Source: Gemmatimonadota bacterium (GTDB lineage: Bacteria > Latescibacterota > UBA2968). Taken from it: a DNA stretch of 60,402 nucleotides. Shown here piece by piece: positions 25,740 to 34,272 of this stretch. The DNA lies in contig PAXL01000019.1 in assembly GCA_002714465.1 (NCBI GenBank), positions 191,082 to 251,483 on the forward strand, written 5' to 3'. The translations under genes were made by a program, and so were the position numbers. How positions within the stretch are numbered: the stretch's first letter is position 1; each line of letters begins with the position of its first letter. The notes beneath the pieces were generated by a model, which worked only from the letters and a program-made list of their open reading frames with translations, did not search any database and had not been told where the DNA came from.

Positions 25740-28187
25740 CTAGAGCATTGAGATCGGGTCGACGTCTACATCGAGCGTGACCGACTGTCGTGTAGCTCGG
25801 CCGCCGAAACGGTCGAGCCCGAGTCTGATAGACTGGTTAAGTGCGAGGTAAGATTCGGATCGAAGGATGATGTGCCAACGGTAGCGACCCTGCAGCCGAG
25901 AGAGGGGCGCCTGAACCGGTCCGAGTATGTCGACCCCTCGGATTCCCATTGACCGCAACTGGTCCGCGCAGCGGTTTGCCCTCTGAGCGACGTCTGACTC
26001 GCTAGGCCCCTTGAACAGGAAGAGCGCAAGCCGGCTGAAGGGTGGGAATCCTGTCTCTTTCCGGGCGGGATCCTCGGCATTGGCGAAGGCTTCGAAGTCG
26101 TGGTCTTTTGCGAATCTAATCGCGTCCTCCTCTGGATTGTAGGTCTGGACGACCACTTCTCCCGGGCGGTCACCGCGGCCCGCACGGCCGCTGACCTGAG
26201 TCAAAAGCTGGAATGTCCTCTCACCCGCTCTGAAGTCCGGCAGGTTGAGGCCTGTGTCAGCCGAGATGACACCCACGAGTGTTACTCTCGGAAAGTCGAG
26301 CCCTTTGGCCACCATCTGCGTTCCCAGCAGGATGTCCGCCTCTCCCTTCCCGAAGGCTCCGAGGATCCGGGCGTGTGATCCCTTCTTCGCTGTCGCGTCG
26401 ACATCCATTCGCAGGACGCGAGCATCGGGGATCTGACGTGCAATTACTTCCTCGACCTTCTGCGTTCCCATTCCCAGCATCTTTAGGTTTCCCGATCCGC
26501 ACGCCGGACAGACACGCGGCATGGCTTGGTTGTGCGCACAGTAATGGCAGATCAACCTTCCTCTCCCGGACGGCCCGTGGAGGGTCAGGCTGACTTGGCA
26601 CGAGTGACACTGGAGCGATTCACCACACCCGCCACACTGAATGTAAGGTGCATACCCCCTTCGGTTTTGGAGCAGGATCGTGCCCTCTCGACGTTCCAAC
26701 CGATCGAGGATCCGCTCGTGCAGGGCCTCCGAGAACAGGCCGCTTTCGTGCCGCATGTCGACAACTAGCACCTGTGGCATGGGTCGTGCATCGACACGCT
26801 CGGTCAATCGAATCAGGCTGAACTTACCGGACTTCGCGTTTCGGAAAGACTCGAGCGACGGGGTGGCCGAACCGAGGATGACAGGAACTCCTTCGGTCTG
26901 ACCCCGGATGACCGCCACGTCTTTTGCGTTGTAGCGCGGCGCGGGGTTGTCCTGCTTGTATGAACCGTCGTGCTCCTCGTCGATCACGATCAAACCAAGG
27001 TTCGGGGTCGGCGCGAAGATGGCAGACCTGGCGCCTACGACGATATGCTTACGCCCCTCCCTCAGATCTCGCCAGGCGTCGTAGCGTTCTCCTTCGCTCA
27101 GCCCGCTATGGAGGACGGCCACGTCGTCACCGAAGTGTGACCGAAAGCGGCCGACCGTCTGAGGCGTCAATGAGATCTCAGGGATCAGGACGATTGCGCC
27201 ACGCCCTTCGGCTACTGTCGCTTTGACCGCCTTGATGTAAATGAGCGTCTTGCCGCTACCTGTGACCCCGCTGATCAGGTGTGTCCGATACGTGGGACCC
27301 GCAATGTCTTTCAGGATGATTTCGAGCGCCTCTGCCTGCTGAGTTGTCGGCGTGACTGCTTCTGGGCCGGCGTCTGCTTCATCCACATATGGATCGCGAC
27401 GTATTTCACGCTGCGTGACCTTCAGGATCTTGCGATCGACGAGACGACGTACGATCGAGCTGTCGATTCCCTGTTCAGCCAGCGCGCTTGAGGGAAGCGT
27501 TCCGCCTGCATCCCGGAGAAGCGACAGGCAAGCGGCCTGTCTGGGAGCCCTGCGTTCGATCGAGGGAAGTTGCGACTCCATCCACTGAGGATCCTCGGGG
27601 ACGAGCTGGATGTATCGCTCCGTCTTGACGGTCGTGCGCGGTCTTCTCATCTCCTGGACGGTCTGCAATCTCCCTGACCTGCAAAGCGCGTGAATGACGC
27701 TTCGGATACGAGGTCCAACACGCCGTTCGAGCTGCTTTACAGAGAGCGGTCCATTTGCCTCCAGACAGTCGATGATTGATTGCTGCTTCTCATTGAGGAC
27801 GGCAGGTGGTGCGCTCGGATCGCCGAGGGAGACCCGCTGTTCACTCTGCGTGTGGATTCCGGCGGGTAGGGCTGCTCCCAGGACCTCCGATAGCGTACAC
27901 TGGTAATATCCGGCCAGCCACTCGCAGGTTCTGAGCAGGCCATCCGGAAGCGCAGGGTAGGGGTCCATCTGGAACCCTATGTCTCGGACGTTTTGAACAT
28001 CGGTGGTGTCTCGGAAGTTGACGACAACGCCGGTCGCCCATCGAGGCCCTAGTGGCACAAGCACGCGTGTACCCCGCTCGAGGGCGGCGGTCTTTTCTGT
28101 CGCGAGGAGGAGGTCCTCGGGAATGCGGTAGGTCATCGGCTCCCCGATGCGTGTTCCTAGAGGAACGATGTCTGCGTAGGTGTTCAA
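25740..28187 (-). CDS. priA: Primosomal protein N' (replication restart helicase PriA)
   Basis: 815 residues. N-terminal DNA-binding domain (GTRVLVPLGPRWATGVVV), winged helix, then DEAH-type helicase: Walker A GVTGSGKT (about 311-318), VIDEEHDGSYKQ (Walker B), GSATPSLESF and a C-terminal QVSGRAGRGDRPG. Zinc-binding Cys residues lie between the helicase lobes (CGGCGESLQCHSC and CHYCAHNQAMPRVCPACGS), eight in all. 3'-to-5' helicase that reloads DnaB at stalled forks. Overlaps the rodZ-like stop by 4 bp. Confidence 0.96.
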   Translation of the reverse strand: MNTYADIVPLGTRIGEPMTYRIPEDLLLATEKTAALERGTRVLVPLGPRWATGVVVNFRDTTDVQNVRDIGFQMDPYPALPDGLLRTCEWLAGYYQCTLSEVLGAALPAGIHTQSEQRVSLGDPSAPPAVLNEKQQSIIDCLEANGPLSVKQLERRVGPRIRSVIHALCRSGRLQTVQEMRRPRTTVKTERYIQLVPEDPQWMESQLPSIERRAPRQAACLSLLRDAGGTLPSSALAEQGIDSSIVRRLVDRKILKVTQREIRRDPYVDEADAGPEAVTPTTQQAEALEIILKDIAGPTYRTHLISGVTGSGKTLIYIKAVKATVAEGRGAIVLIPEISLTPQTVGRFRSHFGDDVAVLHSGLSEGERYDAWRDLREGRKHIVVGARSAIFAPTPNLGLIVIDEEHDGSYKQDNPAPRYNAKDVAVIRGQTEGVPVILGSATPSLESFRNAKSGKFSLIRLTERVDARPMPQVLVVDMRHESGLFSEALHERILDRLERREGTILLQNRRGYAPYIQCGGCGESLQCHSCQVSLTLHGPSGRGRLICHYCAHNQAMPRVCPACGSGNLKMLGMGTQKVEEVIARQIPDARVLRMDVDATAKKGSHARILGAFGKGEADILLGTQMVAKGLDFPRVTLVGVISADTGLNLPDFRAGERTFQLLTQVSGRAGRGDRPGEVVVQTYNPEEDAIRFAKDHDFEAFANAEDPARKETGFPPFSRLALFLFKGPSESDVAQRANRCADQLRSMGIRGVDILGPVQAPLSRLQGRYRWHIILRSESYLALNQSIRLGLDRFGGRATRQSVTLDVDVDPISML

Positions 28188-29311
28188 GGAGGCGAGGTCG
28201 AAGACGCGATCTCCGGCGATTCGATCTCTTCGATCCAGATGCTGGATCGGGAGATGAACAGCCTCACTTTGCGTCCGTCGGCCCCGATAGTTGGGAGATC
28301 TACGCCCTGCAGTTGTAGGCGAATGTCCGAACCATTCTGGATTTCGATGAGGAAGCGATCACGCGCGTCCCACGACTCACGTCGGCCTGCTTCGACCGTA
28401 TCGCCGAATATGGGTTTGCCGTCGGAAGTAACGGCAACTTCAGTGGGACGTAAACTTGTGGCCGTCAGACTGAGTCCGTCTTCCGCTTCGGTGAGGCCCT
28501 GCGACAGGCTGAGGGAGTAGGCCGACACGACACGCTCACTTTTGCCCTCATCTTCAGGAGCGGGGCCCTCGCTGGGCGAGTTTTCTTCTGGCTCCACAAT
28601 CGCCTGATCGGTCGATTCGGTCTGGTCGTCCGAGGGATTTTCGGAAATTGGATCCTCGGCATCCCCCAGGTTCGGAAGATCCTCAGGTTTTGACGAATCC
28701 TGAGAACTTTGAGCTATTGGCTCAGGTGGGTCCAATGGCTCCGAATCTGGCTGGGAGGCGGGTGTTGCCTTCTCCGGCAGGGGTTCGTCCGTCCATACCG
28801 ATGAAGTGGAGCGGACCTCGACTGCAGGCGGTGGAGATGATGTTTCTCGGGGTGCCGCTGAATGGGGCGTAGGCTGTCGAGCGGTTTGTTGTGGCGGTAT
28901 CGTCGATTGCTCGAGAGCTGCTGTGACGCGTGAAGGCGGTTCGGCGGTGTTCGACTGCCATACGATCACTGCCGCCACGATCGCCAGAACCGCTGCGCCA
29001 CCGATTCCGATCACCCAGCCGGGTGTAACGTCGGACGTGCTATGGGTGAACTGCTCTGTCGCAGCCTCCGTCTTCCACTGATGCTGCTCGAAGCGGCGTA
29101 CAATTTCGTCCCCGTCGAGTTTGACCTCCTGCGCATACCGCTTCAGGAATAGCTTCACGTATGCTTCGGGGAGGACGTCGAAGTTGCCCGCCTCGAGGGC
29201 TTCCAAGAAGTCAGAGTTGATTCGCGTCCTCTGGAACAGGTCCTGGATGCTGAGTCCCAACGACTCGCGTTGAGCTTTCAGCTCTTGTATTAACTCATCC
29301 ATTAGCTTCAC
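28184..29311 (-). CDS. rodZ: RodZ-like helix-turn-helix membrane protein
   Basis: 375 residues. The N-terminal RodZ-type HTH (LKAQRESLGLSIQDLFQRTR, 11-30, through LKRYAQEVKLDGDEIV) comes first, then one membrane helix GWVIGIGGAAVLAIVAAVIVW (98-118). A long Pro/Ser/Glu-rich low-complexity periplasmic linker (about 125-255) follows, then a C-terminal beta domain like DUF4115 (ALRPTEV..., GRRESWDARDRFLIEIQNGS). RodZ links MreB to the elongasome and sets rod shape. No mreB is in the window, so the role is inferred from domain order. Overlaps maf and priA by 4 bp each. Confidence 0.85.
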   Translation of the reverse strand: MKLMDELIQELKAQRESLGLSIQDLFQRTRINSDFLEALEAGNFDVLPEAYVKLFLKRYAQEVKLDGDEIVRRFEQHQWKTEAATEQFTHSTSDVTPGWVIGIGGAAVLAIVAAVIVWQSNTAEPPSRVTAALEQSTIPPQQTARQPTPHSAAPRETSSPPPAVEVRSTSSVWTDEPLPEKATPASQPDSEPLDPPEPIAQSSQDSSKPEDLPNLGDAEDPISENPSDDQTESTDQAIVEPEENSPSEGPAPEDEGKSERVVSAYSLSLSQGLTEAEDGLSLTATSLRPTEVAVTSDGKPIFGDTVEAGRRESWDARDRFLIEIQNGSDIRLQLQGVDLPTIGADGRKVRLFISRSSIWIEEIESPEIASSTSPP

Positions 29312-29940
29312 CTAGAACCGAGGGCAAGCAGATCAGGTTTTGCGCCCGTCTCACAGTAGTCGAATGCGTTGCCGTCAGTCATGCGGTCGAGGGCGGTCCA
29401 GAACTTGGATATCGGGAAGCCGACGACGTTGTAGAAGCACCCTCGAATAGATTCTACAAAAAACGCGGCACCTCCCTGTATCCCGTATGCGCCGGCCTTG
29501 TCGTATGGCTCGTCGGTGTCGAGATAGCGACTGATTTCCGCATCGCTCAACGATCTGAACACGACGTCGGTTGTCGCGGTTTCGCTTACCTCGCCATCAG
29601 ACGCTTTGTGTCGAAGTATCACAGCTGTCACGACCTGGTGAGTTCGCCCCGACAGGATTCTCAGCATCTGTGCCGCCGATTCCCGATCTGTTGGCTTCCC
29701 AAGGACCCTGTTATCGACCACGACGATCGTGTCAGCGCCGATTACGATCCGATTGGGATACTGGACCTCCACGTATGCAGCCTTCTGAGACGCTAGTCTT
29801 CTGACCACGTCGAGAGGCGGGAGACCGGCCGGTATCTTCTCCTCGATGTCACTTGGATGGATGTCGAATCGACATCCGATCATATGCAACAGGTCCGCGC
29901 GTCGAGGCGAAGCGGATGCAAGGATCAAGGGCTCCTTCAC
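29308..29940 (-). CDS. maf: Maf family nucleoside triphosphate pyrophosphatase
   Basis: 210 residues. Signature LILASASPRRADLL (5-18), IVIGADTIVVVDNRVLGKP (about 66-84, with the catalytic Asp), SGRTHQVVTAV, and the GAYGIQGGAAFFVESIRG segment near the C-terminus. Hydrolyses dTTP/UTP or modified nucleotides, preventing their incorporation; exact specificity depends on residues I cannot rank by eye. Overlaps dtd and rodZ by 4 bp each. Confidence 0.95.
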   Translation of the reverse strand: MKEPLILASASPRRADLLHMIGCRFDIHPSDIEEKIPAGLPPLDVVRRLASQKAAYVEVQYPNRIVIGADTIVVVDNRVLGKPTDRESAAQMLRILSGRTHQVVTAVILRHKASDGEVSETATTDVVFRSLSDAEISRYLDTDEPYDKAGAYGIQGGAAFFVESIRGCFYNVVGFPISKFWTALDRMTDGNAFDYCETGAKPDLLALGSR

Positions 29941-30383
29941 GATGCAGGCGACTCCAGCGTGATAGTTACGGGACCGTCGTTTACGATTTCGACGGACATG
30001 TTTGCTCCGAATTCGCCTGTCTCGACTGGAATGCCCTGCTCTCTAAAAGCGTCGACGAACGCTTCATACAGCGCCTTTGCTGTTTCAGGTCGAGCGGCCT
30101 CAGTGTAGTTCGGTCTTCTGCCTTTGCGCGCATCGCCATACAACGTGAACTGCGACACGATCAACGCGGCCCCACCGACATCGCGGAGCGAGAAATTCAT
30201 CTTGCCGTTGTTGTCGTTGAAGATCCTCAGGTCCACGGCCTTGTTCACCAAATATGTCACGTCCCCTGACGTGTCGCCGTGCGTGATTCCGAGCAGAATG
30301 ACGAGACCCTGCCCGATCGTAACTCGCTTCTGACCTTCGACCGAGACTCCGGCCCTCGACACGCGCTGAAGCAAGGCTCTCAA
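29937..30383 (-). CDS. dtd: D-aminoacyl-tRNA deacylase
   Basis: 148 residues, exactly family size. Opens with MRALLQRVSRAGVSVEGQ and contains VSQFTLYGDARKGRRP (the SQFTL motif lines the active site) plus ETGEFGANMSVEIVNDGPVT, which matches the NxGPVT-type motif that enforces D-chirality. Removes D-amino acids and glycine from mischarged tRNAs. First gene of the minus-strand directon that runs to DUF58. Confidence 0.96.
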   Translation of the reverse strand: MRALLQRVSRAGVSVEGQKRVTIGQGLVILLGITHGDTSGDVTYLVNKAVDLRIFNDNNGKMNFSLRDVGGAALIVSQFTLYGDARKGRRPNYTEAARPETAKALYEAFVDAFREQGIPVETGEFGANMSVEIVNDGPVTITLESPAS

Positions 30384-30633
30384 ACCATTCTCCGCTTAGA
30401 AATCAAGACCGTAACTAAAATGACGCTAGAACACGAAAAATCCCTGAGGAATGGTGAACCGCGACCCATCCTGGTGTATTTCAGGTTGTGATCTTTCGAT
30501 CGCAATCGGTGTAATTCAGCGAATTATGAATGGCTGAGCGCTGAAATGTAATCCAATCCGTGGGCTGATGCAAGGATCAATGGGCTGCAAGGAAGGGCAT
30601 AAGTGTAACTAAAATAGTAGGTTGTGGGGCGTA
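30384..30633. other. Spacer between lptD and dtd with an 11-bp direct repeat
   Basis: 250 bp without a gene; must contain the promoter for the dtd directon. GTAACTAAAAT occurs at 30411-30421 and again at 30606-30616, flanking most of the spacer. No convincing terminator for lptD is visible. Confidence 0.5.
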
Positions 30634-33012
30634 CTAGAGTCCGTACACGCCACCACGACGGGCAGAGATCCCTATATCGGGAATGTCCTTGATGTTGAAC
30701 TTGAAGGCGAATCCCCTATTGAATCCGTTCGGGACGAGAGTCAATCTAGCCTCGAAGCAATGCAATTCCTTGTAGACCGAGAGGGTCTGGTTCGTCACAT
30801 CGGGGTCGACGAGGTTGAAATTGATCGCATAGTCGATCCTGTTAATCAATCGCCCTGGATTCACGCCGAAGTCGGCTTTTATCCATGACGTTCGGTTTGT
30901 CGTTCCGAATGTCGTTCGCCGAAGGTTAAAGTGATGGCCGAGGCTGAATCGCCAAGGGGAGATTCCCGTCGCTGAATCCCTGTAGAGGTCACGCTCGAAT
31001 CCATAGTCGGCAGGACTCCGAAGAGGGTCGCGAAGGTCTTCGGGTACCTTTTCCGATCCCAAGAACGATCTGACCGAAAACCTGAAGTTGGAGGTAATGC
31101 TGAGCGTCTCCAGCCGCGGTAGGAAGGGGCTCCACGATCCGTTTGCCCCGTAAAGCGAGTGGTTCGTGCGCATCCGGACATCAACACGACGGTAGGGTTT
31201 TATCGAGACTATTGATCTAAGGGATCGCCATCTTCTGTCCGTCGTAGTGTCGAAGTCGAACCCGCTCGTCACGTTTGCGCTCGCAAAGGTGAACCTGTTC
31301 TCTTTCCCGTCTTCGTTTTCGGTCTTCACTTCGAATGTGTTGGACAGGGACAGGTCGAGCGTGCGTTTCCCGTTTCCTGCCATCCTGTTGCCGCCGAAAC
31401 CGAACGATCCTCCCGTGACCGACGCGCTCTGGCTGTATCTGAATCCGGCTCTGGGCTGGAGTCGATGCCGGATGCCCCTCAGTCGGCCGACTTCCATCAG
31501 GAATATGCCGTAGAAAGTTGTACCGGTGTTGACACTTGCCGAGTAGGTTTCCGATCTCGTCGGGCGATCCTGGTTGTGGCGCGACAGCCTCTGTGTGCTG
31601 CTTAGAGAGGGGGTGAGTTCGAGCCATCCGAATGGTCTGTGTTGACTATTGACCGTCAGCCGTCCACCCACATTTAGGTCGTCCCGCTCAAGGGTGTCGT
31701 CAGGCTCTCGAGTGAAAGAGTTCGTCAGGTCGGCCGAGAAACTGTAATAGAAAGCTCTATACCACGGTTGACCGGCCCCACGGCCGGAGGCTCTTGAATC
31801 GTCGTGACCGAAGATTCGTCGACGGCTTTGCCTGAACGAGACACGCGGGAAGCCTTGGAAAGAGTTCGCCCTCGTATCGAGATCTCTGATGTAGGCCAGA
31901 CCTAGGTCGATGCTTCTGCCGGCGTCCCGCCAGTTCTTGTCATACGACAGGCTGGAACGCAGCTGCTGATTCAAGAAGTTGTAGAGGTTGTCCGTGTTCC
32001 GCTGGTCGAAGGTGCGACTGCTCGTGAAGTTGCCCGTTGCGCGAAGGCTCGAAGAGGGTGACAGCCTCTGCCAGTGGTTCAGGTTGAAGCGCCAGTTCCG
32101 TGTCGAGGAACCGGCGGCGGTATTGAAGTTTTCGAACTGCAGGTCCACGGCACCCCGCACCCGACCCCTTATGTGGTAAGCGAGGTCGCCATCAAGGAGT
32201 ATCCCTCCTTGCTCGCGCAACGTTGCAGCCAGTGTCGCGTCCCAGTAATCGCTCGGCGCGTAGTAGTAACCAAGGTTGCTTACGGAGAAACCATCCCGGC
32301 TGTTTGAGCCGATGTTCGGTGTGAGGACCCCGGATCGACGTCCTTGCTGCAGGGGGAATATGTAGAAGGGAAACCACATTATTGGGACAGGCCCAAGCTC
32401 GAAGGTCACATTCCTGGCGATGGCCTTGTCGTTCTCGACCATCTTGAAATGTCCGACCCGAAAGAGGTGGTGTTCGTGGTCCTTGTCACACGTGCTGATC
32501 GTAAGATCCCTGAGGAACATGTTCTCGAGGCTGTCGATCAGGGCGTGTTCGCCACGGATGCGATACTGCTGACTCGTTGCGCGACCCTCCCAGATCCGTC
32601 CTCGTCCTGTGTTCACGTTGTAGGCCATGCGTTGGCCGGAGAACTTCTCGCTACCCCTATTGAAGTGAGGGATCCCGAGGGTTTCCCCATCGACGATGAT
32701 CGGTTCTGCTGTGATCTCATTGCGGCGTCGGTCAAAGATGACACGTCCAGCCCGGATTGTGACCTCCCCATACCTGAGCGTCACGTTCCCGGTCAGCTCG
32801 ATGCGGTTCTCGGACACCCGATCGACCACGCGATCAGCGGAGAAGTCCAGCATTGCGGGTGGAATGGGCACATCGGAAGGTGGATTCTGTACCGATATCG
32901 GCGTCTGGGAAGTTGTCAAGGCCGATTTGCCAACAATACAAACGGCAAGACAGATGCATATACACCTTGAAAACACATATAAGTTGATGTTATTTATATA
33001 TTTACGTTCCAT
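30634..33012 (-). CDS. lptD: LPS-assembly outer membrane protein LptD
   Basis: 792 residues. After the N-terminal targeting segment comes an OstA/LptA-like beta-jellyroll (DFSADRVVDRVSENRIELTG, VIFDRRRNEITAEP, GRGRIWEGRATSQQYRIRGE; about residues 55-215). A long C-terminal region of alternating aromatic/polar strands follows, typical of the 26-stranded barrel, with the LptD word FPFYIFPLQQGRRSGVLTP near 220. Inserts LPS into the outer leaflet together with LptE (not in the window). The first ~30 codons are strikingly A/T-rich and encode a Cys/Ile-rich signal unlike the rest of the gene. Interdomain disulfide cysteines are not obvious. Confidence 0.9.
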   Translation of the reverse strand: MERKYINNINLYVFSRCICICLAVCIVGKSALTTSQTPISVQNPPSDVPIPPAMLDFSADRVVDRVSENRIELTGNVTLRYGEVTIRAGRVIFDRRRNEITAEPIIVDGETLGIPHFNRGSEKFSGQRMAYNVNTGRGRIWEGRATSQQYRIRGEHALIDSLENMFLRDLTISTCDKDHEHHLFRVGHFKMVENDKAIARNVTFELGPVPIMWFPFYIFPLQQGRRSGVLTPNIGSNSRDGFSVSNLGYYYAPSDYWDATLAATLREQGGILLDGDLAYHIRGRVRGAVDLQFENFNTAAGSSTRNWRFNLNHWQRLSPSSSLRATGNFTSSRTFDQRNTDNLYNFLNQQLRSSLSYDKNWRDAGRSIDLGLAYIRDLDTRANSFQGFPRVSFRQSRRRIFGHDDSRASGRGAGQPWYRAFYYSFSADLTNSFTREPDDTLERDDLNVGGRLTVNSQHRPFGWLELTPSLSSTQRLSRHNQDRPTRSETYSASVNTGTTFYGIFLMEVGRLRGIRHRLQPRAGFRYSQSASVTGGSFGFGGNRMAGNGKRTLDLSLSNTFEVKTENEDGKENRFTFASANVTSGFDFDTTTDRRWRSLRSIVSIKPYRRVDVRMRTNHSLYGANGSWSPFLPRLETLSITSNFRFSVRSFLGSEKVPEDLRDPLRSPADYGFERDLYRDSATGISPWRFSLGHHFNLRRTTFGTTNRTSWIKADFGVNPGRLINRIDYAINFNLVDPDVTNQTLSVYKELHCFEARLTLVPNGFNRGFAFKFNIKDIPDIGISARRGGVYGL

Positions 33013-33541
33013 GTGTCGTAGGGTTGTCCGAGTTTATGCATACCTTACAAATGACTCGATACGGCCCCAGTTCCTTCTTCCAAACTTCGGAAGGTGTTTG
33101 ACCGTGGAAGAACTACAAATTCCGTTTTTCGATGGTCTCGATGCTTCGGCGAGGGATTTAGTGGTTCAATTCTCGACATCGATCAACTACGAAGACTGTC
33201 TAGCGATCAGCCGTGAGGACGATCCCGGCCGAGGTCTGTTCATCAACGTCTCAGGCAGATTGTAATCATCGACAAGCAGACGATCGAAGTTGAGCAAGAT
33301 GTCAAGAGCCTGATAGGTAAGGACACTACTCTCAGGCCTACCTTCAATTTCTTGCCTCCATATACCTGCGCTGCGAGCCGCCTGGGACTCCTCGCCTGGG
33401 CTTTTTCTATTTGTAGTCTACAGTAGCCGGAAAATCCTGCCGACACGCAATATACAACACTTCTGCAACATCCCGCGCAGCGGCAGAACAGTAGAGCTAT
33501 AAAACTCTTAATATCAAATGTTTATAAAGATTCGGATAGTC
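33013..33541. other. Spacer upstream of lptD and of the sigma-54 unit
   Basis: No credible gene. It should carry the lptD promoter (minus strand) near 33013-33080. An inverted repeat TTCTGC (33461-33466) / GCAGAA (33483-33488) lies about 75-100 bases upstream of the predicted sigma-54 promoter, a suitable distance for an enhancer-binding activator. A/T-rich DNA fills 33500-33535. Confidence 0.35.
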
Positions 33542-33557
33542 TGGCACAGCCCTTGCA
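33542..33557 (+). promoter_or_regulatory. Sigma-54 (RpoN) -24/-12 promoter
   Basis: TGGCACAGCCCTTGCA matches the consensus TGGCAC-N5-TTGCA, with the invariant GG and GC exactly 10 bases apart. Transcription would start near 33567, reading toward the tiny ORFs at 33617 and 33815 and a terminator at 34015-34046. Such sites need an AAA+ activator; none is encoded in this window. Confidence 0.65.
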
Positions 33558-33616
33558 ATTCTAGGAATCATGAAGGTCTTTTCCTTAGAGTAAGCACCCT
33601 AAGTTAGGCGTTTTCA

Positions 33617-33730
33617 ATGAGTTGGACTACATCGATCCTCGTTGTCGGCGTGGCTGGAGCATTCAGCTTCTTGATCTGGGTCAGTGAGGCGATTCTCGAT
33701 AGCTTGGATACACACCGAATGAATCGCTAA
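33617..33730 (+). CDS. Tiny single-span membrane protein (37 aa) under sigma-54 promoter
   Basis: ATG 33617 to TAA 33728-33730 encodes MSWTTSILVVGVAGAFSFLI then WVSEAILDSL and a short basic tail: one hydrophobic helix (about residues 6-24) with an amphipathic end. Only about 50 bases downstream of the predicted transcription start. A seven-codon ORF (33570-33593) precedes it. The ribosome site is weak. No family recognised; support comes from promoter context and the clean membrane-helix pattern. Confidence 0.45.
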   Translation: MSWTTSILVVGVAGAFSFLIWVSEAILDSLDTHRMNR

Positions 33731-33814
33731 GAGGAAATTCCGAACGTGCCGATTACTCTGAATAGAAGTTCCTGTAAGAACAGAATTAAACCCCGGAAAC
33801 CGGAGCAGGCTGCT

Positions 33815-33993
33815 ATGAGCGCCAAAGATCGAGAACTCGCCGAGCTGTACTGGCAGCTCCAGAATAGTTTCACGCCGAGCCGAAGATCCGGACGTATCTG
33901 CTTCAGCTGACGTGGATTCTGAAAGAGCTTAGGCTCCGGCCGAACGTGCTGAATCAGGTCGAACTAGACCTTGCTGCGCACAATCGCATCTGA
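33815..33993 (+). pseudogene. Small ORF split by a frameshift (about 58 aa if restored)
   Basis: ATG 33815 (GGAG 9 bases upstream) encodes MSAKDRELAELYWQLQN. In the -1 frame the text continues FHAEPKIRTYLLQLTWILKE then LRLRPNVLNQVELDLAAHNR and TGA 33991-33993. The two halves join near 33865, where one base appears lost or gained; read alone, the first frame stops at 33908-33910. The restored product is a charged helical protein with no recognised family. It shares the sigma-54 unit with the 37-aa membrane protein. Sequencing error, decay or coincidence cannot be separated here. Confidence 0.35.
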
Positions 33994-34014
33994 CTATTAC
34001 GATTTGTTGATCCG

Positions 34015-34046
34015 AGGCCCCGGCTCGATTGAGCTGGGGCCTTTTT
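34015..34046 (+). terminator. Intrinsic terminator closing the sigma-54 unit
   Basis: AGGCCCCGGCTC (34015-34026) pairs with GAGCTGGGGCCT (34031-34042) around GATT, one wobble, followed by a run of T (34042-34046). A strong rho-independent terminator upstream of the tRNA gene. Confidence 0.85.
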
Positions 34047-34118
34047 GTTACGGTAACTGTGGATGTCTTGCCTTGGTCTTGACGGCAGTGTAGGTTTCTT
34101 GAGTCTCCTCAGAGATGT

Positions 34119-34205
34119 GCGAAAGTGGCGGAATTGGTAGACGCGCCAGATTTAGGATCTGGTGGTCGAAAGGCCGTAGGGGTTCGAGTCCCCTCTTTCG
34201 CACCA
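34119..34205 (+). tRNA. tRNA-Leu (UAG anticodon)
   Basis: Class II tRNA. Acceptor GCGAAAG pairs with CTTTCGC; the D-loop contains AATTGGTAGAC. Anticodon stem CCAGA/TCTGG encloses loop TTTAGGA with anticodon TAG (reads CUN leucine codons). A long variable arm TGGTCGAAAGGCCGT follows, then the T-arm AGGGG-TTCGAGT-CCCCT, discriminator A and encoded CCA (34203-34205). The antisense open frame across it is the usual tRNA artefact. Being Leu, it would not suppress the UAG codon in argG. Confidence 0.97.
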
Positions 34206-34220
34206 ATACACGCAGAATAG

Positions 34221-34245
34221 AAAAGGCTCCCAGATTCTGAGAGCC
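34221..34245 (-). terminator. Intrinsic terminator of cNMP-binding gene
   Basis: Read on the minus strand, GGCTCTCA and TGGGAGCC form an 8-bp stem (one wobble) followed by TTTTC. It lies 28 bp beyond the stop of the cyclic-nucleotide-binding gene and just past the 3' end of the convergent tRNA-Leu. Confidence 0.6.
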
Positions 34246-34272
34246 GTTGTAGTTCCAAAATGTCATATCAGA

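Noticed and set aside
33360..33415. Possible terminator hairpin followed by TTTTT
   Set aside because: The repeated CGCCTGGG words are direct, not inverted, and the short GCGAG/CTCGC pairing does not adjoin the T tract.
34048..34266. Antisense open frame of 72 codons containing RGLEPLRPFDHQILNLARLP
   Set aside because: It is the known false translation opposite a tRNA-Leu gene.
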